Counted from the stretch's first letter, positions 33,786-42,599 are shown. The stretch is DNA of 47,880 nucleotides from Actinomycetota bacterium (GCA_009379915.1 WHSV01000019.1:1-47880); one strand, 5' to 3'. Notes: generated by a model from the letters alone, not told the origin. Program-made: numbers and translations.

Positions 33786-33812
33786 GTGGGGCGGTCCACT
33801 TAGGGTTCGCCA
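33786..33812 (+). promoter_or_regulatory. MFS gene promoter with dyad motif
   Basis: GTGG-GGCGGT-CCAC (33786-33799) is followed by the candidate -10 TAGGGT (33801-33806) and, six bases on, ATG 33813. The same motif and spacing precede trpD on the other strand. Confidence 0.5.
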
Positions 33813-34970
33813 ATGACCCGGGAGATAAGGCGGGCATTGGTGGCCACGTTCATCGCGCGCAGTGCGGCCAACGGAGCGCTGCGCGTCGTGTATCCCTTCC
33901 TGCCCGCCATCGCCCGCGGCTTGGGCGTCAGTCCGGCGGCGCTGTCCTCGCTGATCGCCTTGAGAAACCTCGGGGGCCTCGCCACTCCCGTCGTCGCCCG
34001 CCTGGCCGAGCGGCGCGGGCGCCGTTGGATGATGCTCGTCGCGATGACGGCGGTGACGCTCGGGTGCATCCTGACCGCTTCGTCCAACGTCTGGCTCGTT
34101 GCCGGCGTCGGAATAGTGCTGGTGGGGTTCGCCAAGCCGGCCTTCGACATCCCCATGCAGGCGTGGTTCGGTGATCGAGTTCCCTACTCGGAACGAGGAC
34201 GAATCTTCGGAATCACCGAGCTCACCTGGTCGGTCGGTCTCGTGGCGGTCGTCCCGGTCTCAGGCTTCCTGATCGAGCGAACGAGTTGGAGGGCGCCCTT
34301 CATCCTCGTCTCCTTCGGGGCCGCCATCGGTACCGTCGCCGTGGCCAAGGGCATCGGATCGGACCGCCCACACGAGCACGTCGAACGCTCTCTTGAACTC
34401 ACTCCCCCGAGGGTTCGCATCCTCGCGACCGCGCTGCTGTTCAGCATTGCGGCCGAGATTCCCTTCATCGTGTACGGGCAGTGGCTGGAGGGCTCCTTCG
34501 CTCTCTCCGTTGCAGGCATCGGCACCTTCACGATCGCAATCGTCGTGGCCGAGTTGCTCGGCGAGGGGCTCGTAACGGCCTATGCGGACAGGTGGGGGCT
34601 CCGCCGAATGTTCCTCGGAGGGTTGCTCGTCTCCGGGCTCGCTTACCTGGCGTTCTCTCTGACCGGCGCGGCCCTCGGCCTGGCCACGATCGTGGTCGTC
34701 ATCTGGATCGCGTCGTTCGAGGTGACCATCGTGGCGGCCATACCGTTCGCGACCGAGATGGCGACGGAGGCGCGCGAGCGTCTGCTCTCACTGTTCGCGG
34801 TGATGATCGCGACGGGGCGCGCGGTCGGAGCGCTGATCGCGCAACCGCTTTTCACCACCGGAGGCATCGGTCTGGTGGGCGTGGTCTCCGCGGTCTGTGT
34901 GGGCATCGCGGCGCTGCTGCTCCTGGGAGTGGAGGAGCACGCGACCCCCGACGCAGCGATTCATCCCTGA
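33813..34970 (+). CDS. MFS transporter
   Basis: 385 residues with about twelve hydrophobic helices in two halves. The loop between helices 2 and 3 has RLAERRGRRWM, the major-facilitator A-motif region. Substrate unknown; length and pattern suit a drug/metabolite efflux type. Convergent with the R2lox-SCP2 gene. Confidence 0.87.
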   Translation: MTREIRRALVATFIARSAANGALRVVYPFLPAIARGLGVSPAALSSLIALRNLGGLATPVVARLAERRGRRWMMLVAMTAVTLGCILTASSNVWLVAGVGIVLVGFAKPAFDIPMQAWFGDRVPYSERGRIFGITELTWSVGLVAVVPVSGFLIERTSWRAPFILVSFGAAIGTVAVAKGIGSDRPHEHVERSLELTPPRVRILATALLFSIAAEIPFIVYGQWLEGSFALSVAGIGTFTIAIVVAELLGEGLVTAYADRWGLRRMFLGGLLVSGLAYLAFSLTGAALGLATIVVVIWIASFEVTIVAAIPFATEMATEARERLLSLFAVMIATGRAVGALIAQPLFTTGGIGLVGVVSAVCVGIAALLLLGVEEHATPDAAIHP

Positions 34971-34975
34971 GTCAG

Positions 34976-35030
34976 CGAAGGTTCAACCCAAGGAGGACGT
35001 GGATCACGTGCTTATCGGGTCAGACCTTCG
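34976..35030. terminator. candidate hairpin between convergent genes
   Basis: CGAAGGT (34976-34982) can pair with ACCTTCG (35024-35030) between the MFS and R2lox genes. The loop is long (41 nt), so support is weak. Confidence 0.25.
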
Positions 35031-35053
35031 AGCATGAAGCGGCGGACTCCCGC

Positions 35054-36316
35054 TCAGCCGAGCTTGAACAGCTTGGACGCCTTCGCTTTGGCGGCCAGCG
35101 AGCCCCGGAGCCTCAATCGACGCCCGGCCAGCGACCTCACCGGATGGGTCCGTTCGACCGCGATCTTGGCCCATTCCGAGGTCGTCGTCTCGAGGGTCAG
35201 CGCGGGGGTTCCGGCAAGTCCCGGCTTCGCTTCGGCGTGTCCGTTCGTGACCACGATGTGCCAAGGATCGCCGTCGGTGAACCTCCATTCGATCGGGCCC
35301 TTCAGAGAACGCGCCACGTCCAGATCGATCGACTTGGTCATGCTGTCAAAGAGAATCTCGAGTGCTTCGCCGGTGGGTTCGGGCTCGCGCCTGTCGTCAC
35401 CGAGAATGCCCGCCTCGATCAACACCCACAGCCTCCGCGCCCTTTCCTCGTAGGGAAGCGATCGGTCCTCGCGCCGAAGAAGTGCCACCTCCTCCGGATC
35501 GATGCCCATTCGTCCGAGCTTCATCTCGAAGCTGCGGAGGCCGAACGCGTAGATCTCCTCGAGCGTGAAGCCGAAGGCCTCCGTGTAGTCACGATCGAAA
35601 TTCGGCGGGATGAACACTCCCACGGCCCACGGCAGCACTCGATCCCACAGCTCGATCGCGGCCGCACGGCATTCGTCCGAATCCCTGACGAGGTCGCCCA
35701 GGAAGGCGATTCCGAAAGCGACGTGTCTCGATTCGTCGCGCGCGACGTTGTTGATGCCCGCGAAGAAGCCCGGCAGCATGGCCTTTTCCTCGAGGTATCG
35801 CTGGATGAAGTGCTGGCCCGCTATGGCGAGCATTCCCTCGACCACGACGTGGTAGAGAGCGAGGCTCTGGGCCAGGAGCGCTTTGTCTGTGGGCCTTCGT
35901 CTCAGGGCGTTGGTAACGCGGTCGAGCTCGTCGAAGACCTGCCTGAACCCCCAGGTGAGATACGAATCGACGGCGCCGAGCGTCGAGGCCGTGTCGGTTC
36001 CCAGCCCTGCGACCTCTCGCACGAAACGGTCGAAGAAGACGTGATGACGCGCTTCGTCGACGATCTGGGTCGTCAGGAAAAGGCTTTCCGGAAAGCCCTC
36101 GGCCGCGTCGAGAACCGGCGTGAGGTCGCGCGCGACGGCCTCCTCCCCCACCAGGAAAAGCGAATAGTTCCAAAGCAGAGCGTCACGCTGCTTGTCGTCG
36201 AGTTTCTCGCGCCAGTCCACGATGTCGCGCGAGAAATCGATATCGGTTGCGCTCCAGCTGAAGCGCTCCCACTGCCGGTAGAGCTTCGCGTACGAAATAG
36301 ACTCCCGGCGTTCCAT
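35054..36316 (-). CDS. R2-like ligand-binding oxidase (R2lox) fused to an SCP2-like domain
   Basis: 420 residues. Residues 1-300 have the ferritin-like R2 fold with all metal ligands: Glu58 (VGEEAV), Glu88/His91 (DEARHH), Glu160 (VVVEGM) and Glu195/His198 (RDESRHV). Val61 and Tyr155 sit at the positions of Val71 and Tyr162, the pair forming the ether cross-link in M. tuberculosis R2lox (Rv0233), so this is R2lox rather than RNR R2. Residues about 310-415 resemble a sterol-carrier SCP2-type domain (SLKGPIEWRFTDGDPWHIVV, then PALTLETTTSEWAKI). The fusion suggests oxidation of a bound lipid, which is inference. ATG 36316 overlaps the TetR stop by one base (TGATG). Confidence 0.85.
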   Translation of the reverse strand: MERRESISYAKLYRQWERFSWSATDIDFSRDIVDWREKLDDKQRDALLWNYSLFLVGEEAVARDLTPVLDAAEGFPESLFLTTQIVDEARHHVFFDRFVREVAGLGTDTASTLGAVDSYLTWGFRQVFDELDRVTNALRRRPTDKALLAQSLALYHVVVEGMLAIAGQHFIQRYLEEKAMLPGFFAGINNVARDESRHVAFGIAFLGDLVRDSDECRAAAIELWDRVLPWAVGVFIPPNFDRDYTEAFGFTLEEIYAFGLRSFEMKLGRMGIDPEEVALLRREDRSLPYEERARRLWVLIEAGILGDDRREPEPTGEALEILFDSMTKSIDLDVARSLKGPIEWRFTDGDPWHIVVTNGHAEAKPGLAGTPALTLETTTSEWAKIAVERTHPVRSLAGRRLRLRGSLAAKAKASKLFKLG

Positions 36317-37146
36317 CACTTCGTCCACGAGGCAGCACCCTCCCGGCCAGATGCGGCGTAGCGTTCGAGTCCAACCCAGACGAGGGTCACGAGCTCCTCG
36401 ACGAGCTGAGCGCGCGGCGTCTCTGGGCTTCGGCGGAGCTTCGCTGCGCCTTGTCGAGCGAAAGGCTCGGAACCCCGCCCTCCGGGCGAGCGAGTCTCTG
36501 GGCTTCGGCGGAGCTTCGCTGCGCCTTGCCGAGCGAAAGGCTCGGAACCCCGCCCTCCGGGCGAGCGAGTCTCTGAGTGCTCCAACCACCATTCGCCGGC
36601 CATCTGAACGGCTCCAACGACCGCAAACGCAAGTGGTTCCGCGAAGTCCCCCCGCTCGTTGGGATGGGACTCGTCACCTCCGAGCAACTCGATGCGCGCC
36701 ACGGCGGCGACCTCCAGCGCCACATCGCGCACGAACGCGACGATCGCGTCGTGCACCTCGCGCTGCTCGGTCTGCGCCCGGTGGACGAGGAAACGGTAGA
36801 CCTGCGGCTCGCTCTCGAGCCACGAGAGATAGGTGTCGATGGTCAGCGCCAGCCGCTCCCTCGGAGCCGTCGCGCGCTCGAGCGAATCCACGATCTCGCT
36901 CATCAGGGCATGGGCGTAGCGTTCCGCGAGGGCCGTGTAGAGGCCGCCCTTGTCGCCGAAGTGGCGATAGAGGATGGGCTTGGTGATCCCCGCCTCGCTC
37001 GCGATGACGTCCATCGAAGCGGCCGGCCCGTCTCGACGGATGACGTTGTCCGCCGCGTCGAGCAACTCCATCCGGCGCTGGGCCCGGCGCACCTTGGAGT
37101 CCCGCATCCGTCCGGCCGAGCTCCCGGATCGTCCTCGTCCCTGCAT
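36316..37146 (-). CDS. TetR-family regulator with a duplicated insertion
   Basis: 276 residues. The helix-turn-helix is MDVIASEAGITKPILYRHFG. Normal ligand-domain helices run to WWLEHSE and resume at PRAQLVEELVTLVWVGLERY. Between them lie two copies of a 25-residue block (GGRGSEPFARQGAAKLRRSP and flanks) encoded at 36420-36569. Relatives are expected to lack this block. ATG 37146 is chosen because a TACGCT hexamer lies seven bases upstream of it (leaderless). The dyads over this promoter indicate autoregulation, and the R2lox gene is translationally coupled downstream. Confidence 0.88.
   Translation of the reverse strand: MQGRGRSGSSAGRMRDSKVRRAQRRMELLDAADNVIRRDGPAASMDVIASEAGITKPILYRHFGDKGGLYTALAERYAHALMSEIVDSLERATAPRERLALTIDTYLSWLESEPQVYRFLVHRAQTEQREVHDAIVAFVRDVALEVAAVARIELLGGDESHPNERGDFAEPLAFAVVGAVQMAGEWWLEHSETRSPGGRGSEPFARQGAAKLRRSPETRSPGGRGSEPFARQGAAKLRRSPETPRAQLVEELVTLVWVGLERYAASGREGAASWTK
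36420..36569. repeat. 75-bp tandem duplication inside a TetR gene
   Basis: Units 36420-36494 and 36495-36569 differ at one base (T/C). 75 bp keeps the reading frame (25 codons). Each unit contains a CGAGC-GAAAG-GCTCG hairpin (36455-36469 in the first copy) and a GCCC/GGGC dyad. A third unit starts at 36570 and breaks off after a few bases. Confidence 0.97.
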
Positions 37147-37183
37147 GTTACCGAGCGTAACCATTACTTCGAGTAACTGTCAA
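37147..37183 (-). promoter_or_regulatory. TetR/R2lox operon promoter with two operators
   Basis: Dyads GTTAC-CGAGC-GTAAC (37147-37161) and TTACT-TCG-AGTAA (37164-37176). On the minus strand a consensus -35 TTGACA (37183-37178) and -10 TACGCT (37159-37154) are 18 bp apart, and ATG 37146 follows 7 bases after the -10. The dyads overlap the core promoter, as expected for repression by the encoded TetR protein. Confidence 0.72.
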
Positions 37184-37247
37184 TATCATCCTCCAGCATT
37201 ACGGGCCAATCGTCGCCCGGCACGATGCGGGGGAAGGTCACCGGACC

Positions 37248-37259
37248 TATATTTCGTTC
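37248..37259 (+). promoter_or_regulatory. leaderless-type -10 of the kinase gene
   Basis: TATATT (37248-37253) lies six bases before ATG 37260. A GGTC-ACCG-GACC dyad is just upstream (37237-37247 region). Confidence 0.55.
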
Positions 37260-38456
37260 ATGAAGCAACAACTTGGGATCCAGGCTCGTCTGCGCCGCCT
37301 CGATCCCCGCTTGGTGGACGGCCTCCTCGGACTTGTCTTGGCGATCGTTTCCCTGCCCGCCGTCATGCCCCTGATCGAGGAGAGCCGCCGGGACGCAGAC
37401 GGCTGGTCGATCGCACTGATCCTGCTGATGACCCTGCCCATCGCGTTCCGCCGGGTCGCTCCCGACGTGGTGATGGTGACGACGGGGGCCGCGACCGTCG
37501 CCTACTACACCCTCGGCTATCCGGACACCCTCGCGGCCATCGGGACGCTGATAGCGCTCTACTCGGTGGCCGCCCACGGCAATCGGAGACTTGCCGTCCA
37601 AGCTCTGATCGGAACGGCCATAGGTCTGTCGATCAGTGTCCTGGTGGCCGAGTCCGGAGAATTCACGCCCCAGATCCTCGTGTCGAACTACATCATCTAC
37701 GGCACCGCGTGGGTGATCGGCGACAACATGCGGACCCGGCGCGCCTATACCCAGGAACTCGAAGCTCGAGCGGAACGGCTCGAGGGAGAACGCGAGACAC
37801 AGTCGCGCGAGGCAGTGATCGAAGAGCGACGACGCATCGCGCGCGAGATGCATGACGTGGTCGCGCACAACGTCAGCGTCATGGTTGTACAGGCGGGGGC
37901 CGCCCGGAGAATCATCGAATCCAAGCCCGAGCAAGCGCGCGACGCTCTGTCGTCGATCGAGATGACCGGGCGTCAGGCTCTCACCGAGATGCGCCGCCTG
38001 ACGGGTGTCCTCCGTCGCGAGGGAGAGGCGTACAAGACACCGCAGCCGGGACTCGGTTACCTCGAGAAACTCATCGAACAGACGCGCGAGGCCGGCCTTC
38101 CCGTCGAGGTGACCATCGAGGGCCAGCCCTACGAGCTACCTCAGGGCGCGGACCTATCGGCGTTCCGCATCGTGCAGGAGGCGCTAACCAATTCGTTGAA
38201 ACACGCCGGTCCGTCCCATGCATCGGTCTGCATCAAATACTCCCCGAATAAGCTCGAGCTGCGCGTGACGGACAATGGACGCGGTGCCGCCGAGCGATTG
38301 TCGAACGGATCTGCCGGGGGCCATGGATTGGTAGGAATGCGCGAACGCGTCGCCATGTTCGGGGGCGACTTGAAGAGCGGTCCCCTGCCCGGTGGCGGTT
38401 ACGAGGTGCAAGCAACGCTTCCTCTCGAGACTGTCGGTAAATGGTCAAGGTCCTGA
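37260..38456 (+). CDS. NarL-type sensor histidine kinase
   Basis: 398 residues. Four to five membrane helices span about 20-155, a coiled segment runs 160-190, the HisKA_3 phosphoacceptor is His198 (RRIAREMHDVVAHNVSV), and the ATPase domain has QEALTNSLKHAG, VTDNGRGA and GHGLVGMRERV. It should sense a membrane or extracytoplasmic signal and phosphorylate the response regulator encoded next, which it overlaps by 16 nt. Confidence 0.93.
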   Translation: MKQQLGIQARLRRLDPRLVDGLLGLVLAIVSLPAVMPLIEESRRDADGWSIALILLMTLPIAFRRVAPDVVMVTTGAATVAYYTLGYPDTLAAIGTLIALYSVAAHGNRRLAVQALIGTAIGLSISVLVAESGEFTPQILVSNYIIYGTAWVIGDNMRTRRAYTQELEARAERLEGERETQSREAVIEERRRIAREMHDVVAHNVSVMVVQAGAARRIIESKPEQARDALSSIEMTGRQALTEMRRLTGVLRREGEAYKTPQPGLGYLEKLIEQTREAGLPVEVTIEGQPYELPQGADLSAFRIVQEALTNSLKHAGPSHASVCIKYSPNKLELRVTDNGRGAAERLSNGSAGGHGLVGMRERVAMFGGDLKSGPLPGGGYEVQATLPLETVGKWSRS

Positions 38457-39106
38457 TCGCAGACGATCAGGCTCTCGTGCGCACCGGCTTCCGGATGATT
38501 CTGGACGCCGAGGACGACGTCGAGGTGACAGGAGAGGCGGCCGACGGCCTCGAGGCGATCGCAGCCGCGCGGAGCGAGCGGCCCGACGTGATTCTCATGG
38601 ACGTTCGAATGCCCAACATGAACGGCATCGAAGCCACACGCCGGCTGGTCGACAAGGACGACGTCGACCCGATTCGCGTTCTCATCTTGACGACATTCGA
38701 TCTCGACGAATACGTCTACGACGCGCTTCGAGCGGGGGCCAGCGGCTTCCTTCTCAAGGACGCGCCGCCCGAGAATCTCGTGCAGGCGGTCCGTGTCGTC
38801 GCTCGGGGGGAGGGACTCCTCGCCCCCTCGATCACCAAGAGGCTCATCGAAGAGATCGCGCAGCGGCCTCCCCAACACACCGCGCCTCCCGAGGCACTGA
38901 GGTCCCTGACGCAGCGCGAGCTCGAGGTTCTTCAATTGGTGGCGCGCGGTCTCTCCAACCAAGAAATCGCCAAGGAGTTGTTCGTCAGCGAGACGACGGT
39001 GAAAACGCACGTGGGCCGCGTGCTCATGAAACTCGGGGTACGCGACTGGGTCCAAGCGGTAGTGCTTGCCTACGAATCGGGAATCGTCCGGCCGGGAGTG
39101 GGCTAG
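38441..39106 (+). CDS. NarL/LuxR-family response regulator
   Basis: 221 residues. The receiver domain has the acidic pocket ADDQ (Asp8/Asp9), the phosphorylated Asp54 (ILMDVRMP), a Thr in LILTTFD and the Lys in LLKDAPP. The LuxR helix-turn-helix is [25 protein letters not shown] (about 150-174). It pairs with the kinase upstream. Its likely targets include the ABC genes 119 bp downstream, by position only. Confidence 0.94.
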   Translation: MVKVLIADDQALVRTGFRMILDAEDDVEVTGEAADGLEAIAAARSERPDVILMDVRMPNMNGIEATRRLVDKDDVDPIRVLILTTFDLDEYVYDALRAGASGFLLKDAPPENLVQAVRVVARGEGLLAPSITKRLIEEIAQRPPQHTAPPEALRSLTQRELEVLQLVARGLSNQEIAKELFVSETTVKTHVGRVLMKLGVRDWVQAVVLAYESGIVRPGVG

Positions 39107-39211
39107 TCATCCTCTTGGTGGAGGGCATTTCGGGCATATCGCGCGCGATCTTCATCCCCAGGTCGGACCACGAATCACAGCCAGAAGGACGAACTCGCCC
39201 GAGCCAACCAT

Positions 39212-39224
39212 TAGCGTGGCGCCA
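39212..39224 (+). promoter_or_regulatory. leaderless-type -10 of the MacB-like operon
   Basis: TAGCGT (39212-39217) lies seven bases before ATG 39225, with no ribosome binding site between. Confidence 0.5.
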
Positions 39225-40031
39225 ATGAGCGAAGTCAGTCAAGAAGGCAGTCAAGAGGAGGCATCGGTGCAATCCGTGAAAGAGGAAGCCGTCCCTCGTC
39301 CCGTGCAACGCATCGCCTCGCGCGCCGTCGACGTGGCCAAGGTTTACGGTGCCGGCAGCACCGCCGTACGCGCCCTCGACGGCGTCGACATGGAGTTCGA
39401 GACCGGAAAGTACGCCGCCATCATGGGACCGTCGGGTTCGGGCAAGTCGACGCTGTTGCAATGCCTGGCCGGGCTGGATCAGGTCACCTCCGGCGTGATC
39501 TATCTCGGTGACGTCGACGTGACCTCTCTCAACGAGAAGCACCGCACGATGCTCAGGCGCGACAAGATCGGGTTCATCTTTCAGTCCTTCAACCTGATCC
39601 CGAGCCTCACCGCGAAAGAGAACATCACGCTCCCCATGGACCTCGCGCGCCGCAAGCCCGACGCCGAGTGGCTCGACGGGCTCCTGGACATCGTGGGCCT
39701 GAAAGACCGTCTGCGGCACCATCCCTCAGAGCTCTCGGGAGGCGAGCAACAACGCGTCGCTGCGGCGAGAGCTTTGGCGAGCCGGCCGGAGATCGTCTTC
39801 GCGGACGAGCCAACGGGAAATCTCGACTCCAAGCGCGGCGGGGAGATGCTGGCGTTCATGCGCCGCGCGGTCAAGGAGTTCGGGCAGACGATCATCATGG
39901 TCACGCACGATCCCATCGCTGCGAGCTACTCGGACCAGGTCGTGTTCCTCGAGGACGGCAAGATCGTCGACCTCATGGAGGGCCCGACGGTTGAGAAGGT
40001 CCTCGACCGCATGAAGACGCTGGAGAGCTAG
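39225..40031 (+). CDS. MacB/LolD-type ABC ATPase
   Basis: 268 residues. A charged N-terminal extension of about 30 residues precedes the ATPase. Walker A is GPSGSGKST, signature LSGGEQQR, Walker B IVFADEPTGNLDSK, the last phrase being typical of MacB/LolD/FtsE-type proteins. It powers the large FtsX-type permease encoded 3 bp downstream. ATG 39225 is supported by the -10 just upstream; earlier in-frame starts have no family similarity. Confidence 0.93.
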   Translation: MSEVSQEGSQEEASVQSVKEEAVPRPVQRIASRAVDVAKVYGAGSTAVRALDGVDMEFETGKYAAIMGPSGSGKSTLLQCLAGLDQVTSGVIYLGDVDVTSLNEKHRTMLRRDKIGFIFQSFNLIPSLTAKENITLPMDLARRKPDAEWLDGLLDIVGLKDRLRHHPSELSGGEQQRVAAARALASRPEIVFADEPTGNLDSKRGGEMLAFMRRAVKEFGQTIIMVTHDPIAASYSDQVVFLEDGKIVDLMEGPTVEKVLDRMKTLES

Positions 40032-40034
40032 ACC

Positions 40035-42599
40035 ATGTGGAGGACGACCGTCAAGGGACTGATGGCTCACAAGCTGCGCCTCGCCTTGACCGCGCTGGCA
40101 GTGGTTCTGGGAGTCGGATTCATCGGCGGCACCTACGTTCTGACGGACACGATCAACAAGAGCTTCGACGAGCTCTTTGCCGACACGACGCAGGGAGTCG
40201 ACGTCTTCGTCCGATCCGACACCGCGTTCGAGTCACAAAACGCGTCCGGAAGCGGGGACCGCGAGGCGATGCCCGAGGAGGTGCTCGAGACCGTTCAGGG
40301 GGTCGATGGAGTCGACACCGCCACCGGAAGCGTCGGAGGATACGCCCAGCTCGTCGACAAGGAGGGGGAGGCCATCGCCCCGCAGGGCCCACCCACGCTG
40401 GGGTTCGGATATCCCGACGACGAGACCACGGAGAACGAGGACTCGGCCGTCACCATGCGCGCCGGCCGGGAGCCGGCAACCTCCGACGAGGTGATGATCG
40501 ACGCGGCAACGGCAGAGGATCACGACTTCTCGGTGGGCGACAGCGTCGACGTTCTGTTCGAGGGCCCCAAGAGGACCTTCGAGGTTGTCGGGATCATCGG
40601 ATTCGGCGAGGCCGACAATCTCGCCGGCGCCACCCTTGCGGTCTTCGAGCTCGAGGCCGCCCAGGAGTTGTTCAACAAGGAGGGCACGCTCGACTCGATC
40701 GAGGTCACGGCCGAGGAGGATGTGTCGCCGGGCGAGCTTCGCAACCGTATCGCGACGGCGGTCCCCGACGGGATCGAGGCGCAGACGGGTGACTACATCG
40801 CCGACGAGCAGTCCGACAGCGTGCAGGAGGCGCTCGGGTTCTTCAACACCGCGCTTCTGGTCTTCGGCTTCATCTCCCTCTTCGTCGGTGCCTTCATCAT
40901 CTTCAACACGTTCTCGATCGTCGTGGCACAACGCACGAGGGAGTTTGGCCTGCTGCGCGCAATGGGGGCCTCGGGCCGCCAGATCCTCGGGTCGGTCCTG
41001 GTCGAGTCGGTAATCGTCGGCTTCCTCGCCTCCCTCGTTGGACTTGTTGCAGGATTCGGCATCGCCGCGGGACTACAGGCCATGCTCCGGGTCTTCGGCC
41101 TCGACCTGCCTTCCACGGGACTCGTCTTCGAGCCTCGAACGGCGATCATCGGCTTGACCGTTGGAGTGCTGGTGACCCTGATCTCCGCGATCGGCCCCGC
41201 TCGGCGCGCGTCTCGAATCTCGCCGATGGCCGCCTTGCGTGAGGCGAGCCCTCAGCAAGCCACCTTCTCGCGCAAGCGACTGCTCGTCGGAGCGAGTGTC
41301 ACTCTTATCGGAGCGGCGATCCTGGGCGCGGGTCTGTTCGTCAGCCTCGACAACGCGGTCTCCTACGTGGGGCTGGGTGCTGCCGTCATCTTCTTCGGAG
41401 TCACGGCTCTCAGCCCTCTCTTCGCAGAGCCGCTGGCGCGCGCGATCGGTGCGCCGATTCAGGCCTTGCTCAACGTGCCGGGGAAGCTCGCGCGCCAGAA
41501 CTCGCGGCGCAATCCGAAGCGCACGGCCTCGACCGCGGCCGCTCTGATGATCGGGCTCGCGCTGGTCAGCATGGTCAGCATCTTTGCTGCCTCGATCAAA
41601 GCCACTTCGAGCAGGATCCTCGACGAGAACCTGAAAGCGGACTTCATCATCACCAGCTCGGCGGGCGGCGGCTTCGGCGGCTTCAGTCCCGAGATCGCCG
41701 CGGGGGCGGCGGAACAGCACGAGATCGGGGCGGTCGCAGCCGTTCGCTACGGCGAGTTCCGGCTCGACGGCGCCAGCAGGTTTCTTTCTGCTACAGACCC
41801 GGACACCATCGAAGAGGTCACCAGCCTCGGGGTTGTCGAGGGCGACGTCGGTGATCTGGACGGCGGTGGCGTGTTTCTTTCGACCGATGTCGCCGAGAGC
41901 GAAGCCCTCACGGTCGGCGACGACCTCACCATGGAGTTTCCCGCCGATGGCAAAACCGATGTTCCGGTCGACGGAATCTTCGAGACCACCGACATCGTGG
42001 GTTCCGATTTCCTTGTGTCGCTCGACACCTATGCCGAGCAGTACACGACGAACCTCGATTCCGTGGTGCTCGCAACGGTCGCGAGCGGTGTCTCGACGGA
42101 CGACGCGCGCGCCGCCATCGACACGGCAACGAGCGATTTTCCGAACGTGACGGTCGAGAACCAAGCCGAGTTCAAGGAGACTCAGGCCGGACTGGTCGAT
42201 CAGTTGCTCGGCCTCATCACCGCCCTTCTGGCGCTCGCCCTCGTCATCGCCCTCCTGGGGATCACGAACACGCTTGCGCTGTCCGTCTTCGAGCGCACAC
42301 GGGAACTCGGGCTCTTGCGAGCGGTCGGAATGTCTCGCCGCCAGGCTCGTTCCATGATCCGCTGGGAATCAGTGATCATCGCGGTCATCGGAGCGGTGCT
42401 CGGCCTGGTGGTTGGAGGAGTCTTCGGCTGGGCCCTCGTCACATCGCTCGCCGACGAGGGCATCAGCGAGTTCGCCGTCCCGACCGGACAGCTGATCGCT
42501 TACGTGGTCGCCGCCGGAGCAGCGGGCATCGTTGCCGCGATCCCTCCGGCGCGTCGCGCGGCCCGGCTCAACGTGTTGGAGGCAATCGCCACGGAGTAG
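40035..42599 (+). CDS. FtsX/MacB-type ABC permease
   Basis: 854 residues. Two FtsX-like halves each combine a membrane helix, an extracellular MacB-core domain and three helices: helix near 15-37, external domain to about 265, helices near 270-300, 325-350 and 370-395; then central helices about 420-475, a second external region about 510-720, and helices about 725-755, 780-810 and 815-840. The QRTREFGLLRAMGAS and ERTRELGLLRAVGMS motifs mark both halves. Such systems act on lipoproteins, peptides or envelope signals; the cargo is unknown. Confidence 0.92.
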   Translation: MWRTTVKGLMAHKLRLALTALAVVLGVGFIGGTYVLTDTINKSFDELFADTTQGVDVFVRSDTAFESQNASGSGDREAMPEEVLETVQGVDGVDTATGSVGGYAQLVDKEGEAIAPQGPPTLGFGYPDDETTENEDSAVTMRAGREPATSDEVMIDAATAEDHDFSVGDSVDVLFEGPKRTFEVVGIIGFGEADNLAGATLAVFELEAAQELFNKEGTLDSIEVTAEEDVSPGELRNRIATAVPDGIEAQTGDYIADEQSDSVQEALGFFNTALLVFGFISLFVGAFIIFNTFSIVVAQRTREFGLLRAMGASGRQILGSVLVESVIVGFLASLVGLVAGFGIAAGLQAMLRVFGLDLPSTGLVFEPRTAIIGLTVGVLVTLISAIGPARRASRISPMAALREASPQQATFSRKRLLVGASVTLIGAAILGAGLFVSLDNAVSYVGLGAAVIFFGVTALSPLFAEPLARAIGAPIQALLNVPGKLARQNSRRNPKRTASTAAALMIGLALVSMVSIFAASIKATSSRILDENLKADFIITSSAGGGFGGFSPEIAAGAAEQHEIGAVAAVRYGEFRLDGASRFLSATDPDTIEEVTSLGVVEGDVGDLDGGGVFLSTDVAESEALTVGDDLTMEFPADGKTDVPVDGIFETTDIVGSDFLVSLDTYAEQYTTNLDSVVLATVASGVSTDDARAAIDTATSDFPNVTVENQAEFKETQAGLVDQLLGLITALLALALVIALLGITNTLALSVFERTRELGLLRAVGMSRRQARSMIRWESVIIAVIGAVLGLVVGGVFGWALVTSLADEGISEFAVPTGQLIAYVVAAGAAGIVAAIPPARRAARLNVLEAIATE

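Noticed and set aside
35054-36316. Class I ribonucleotide reductase R2 subunit
   Set aside because: The Val61/Tyr155 pair is that of R2lox, and no NrdA partner is adjacent.
35054-36592. Longer N-terminus for the R2lox protein
   Set aside because: The extension runs over the TetR gene and its 75-bp duplication and has no similarity to R2 proteins; ATG 36316 fits a 1-base coupled start.
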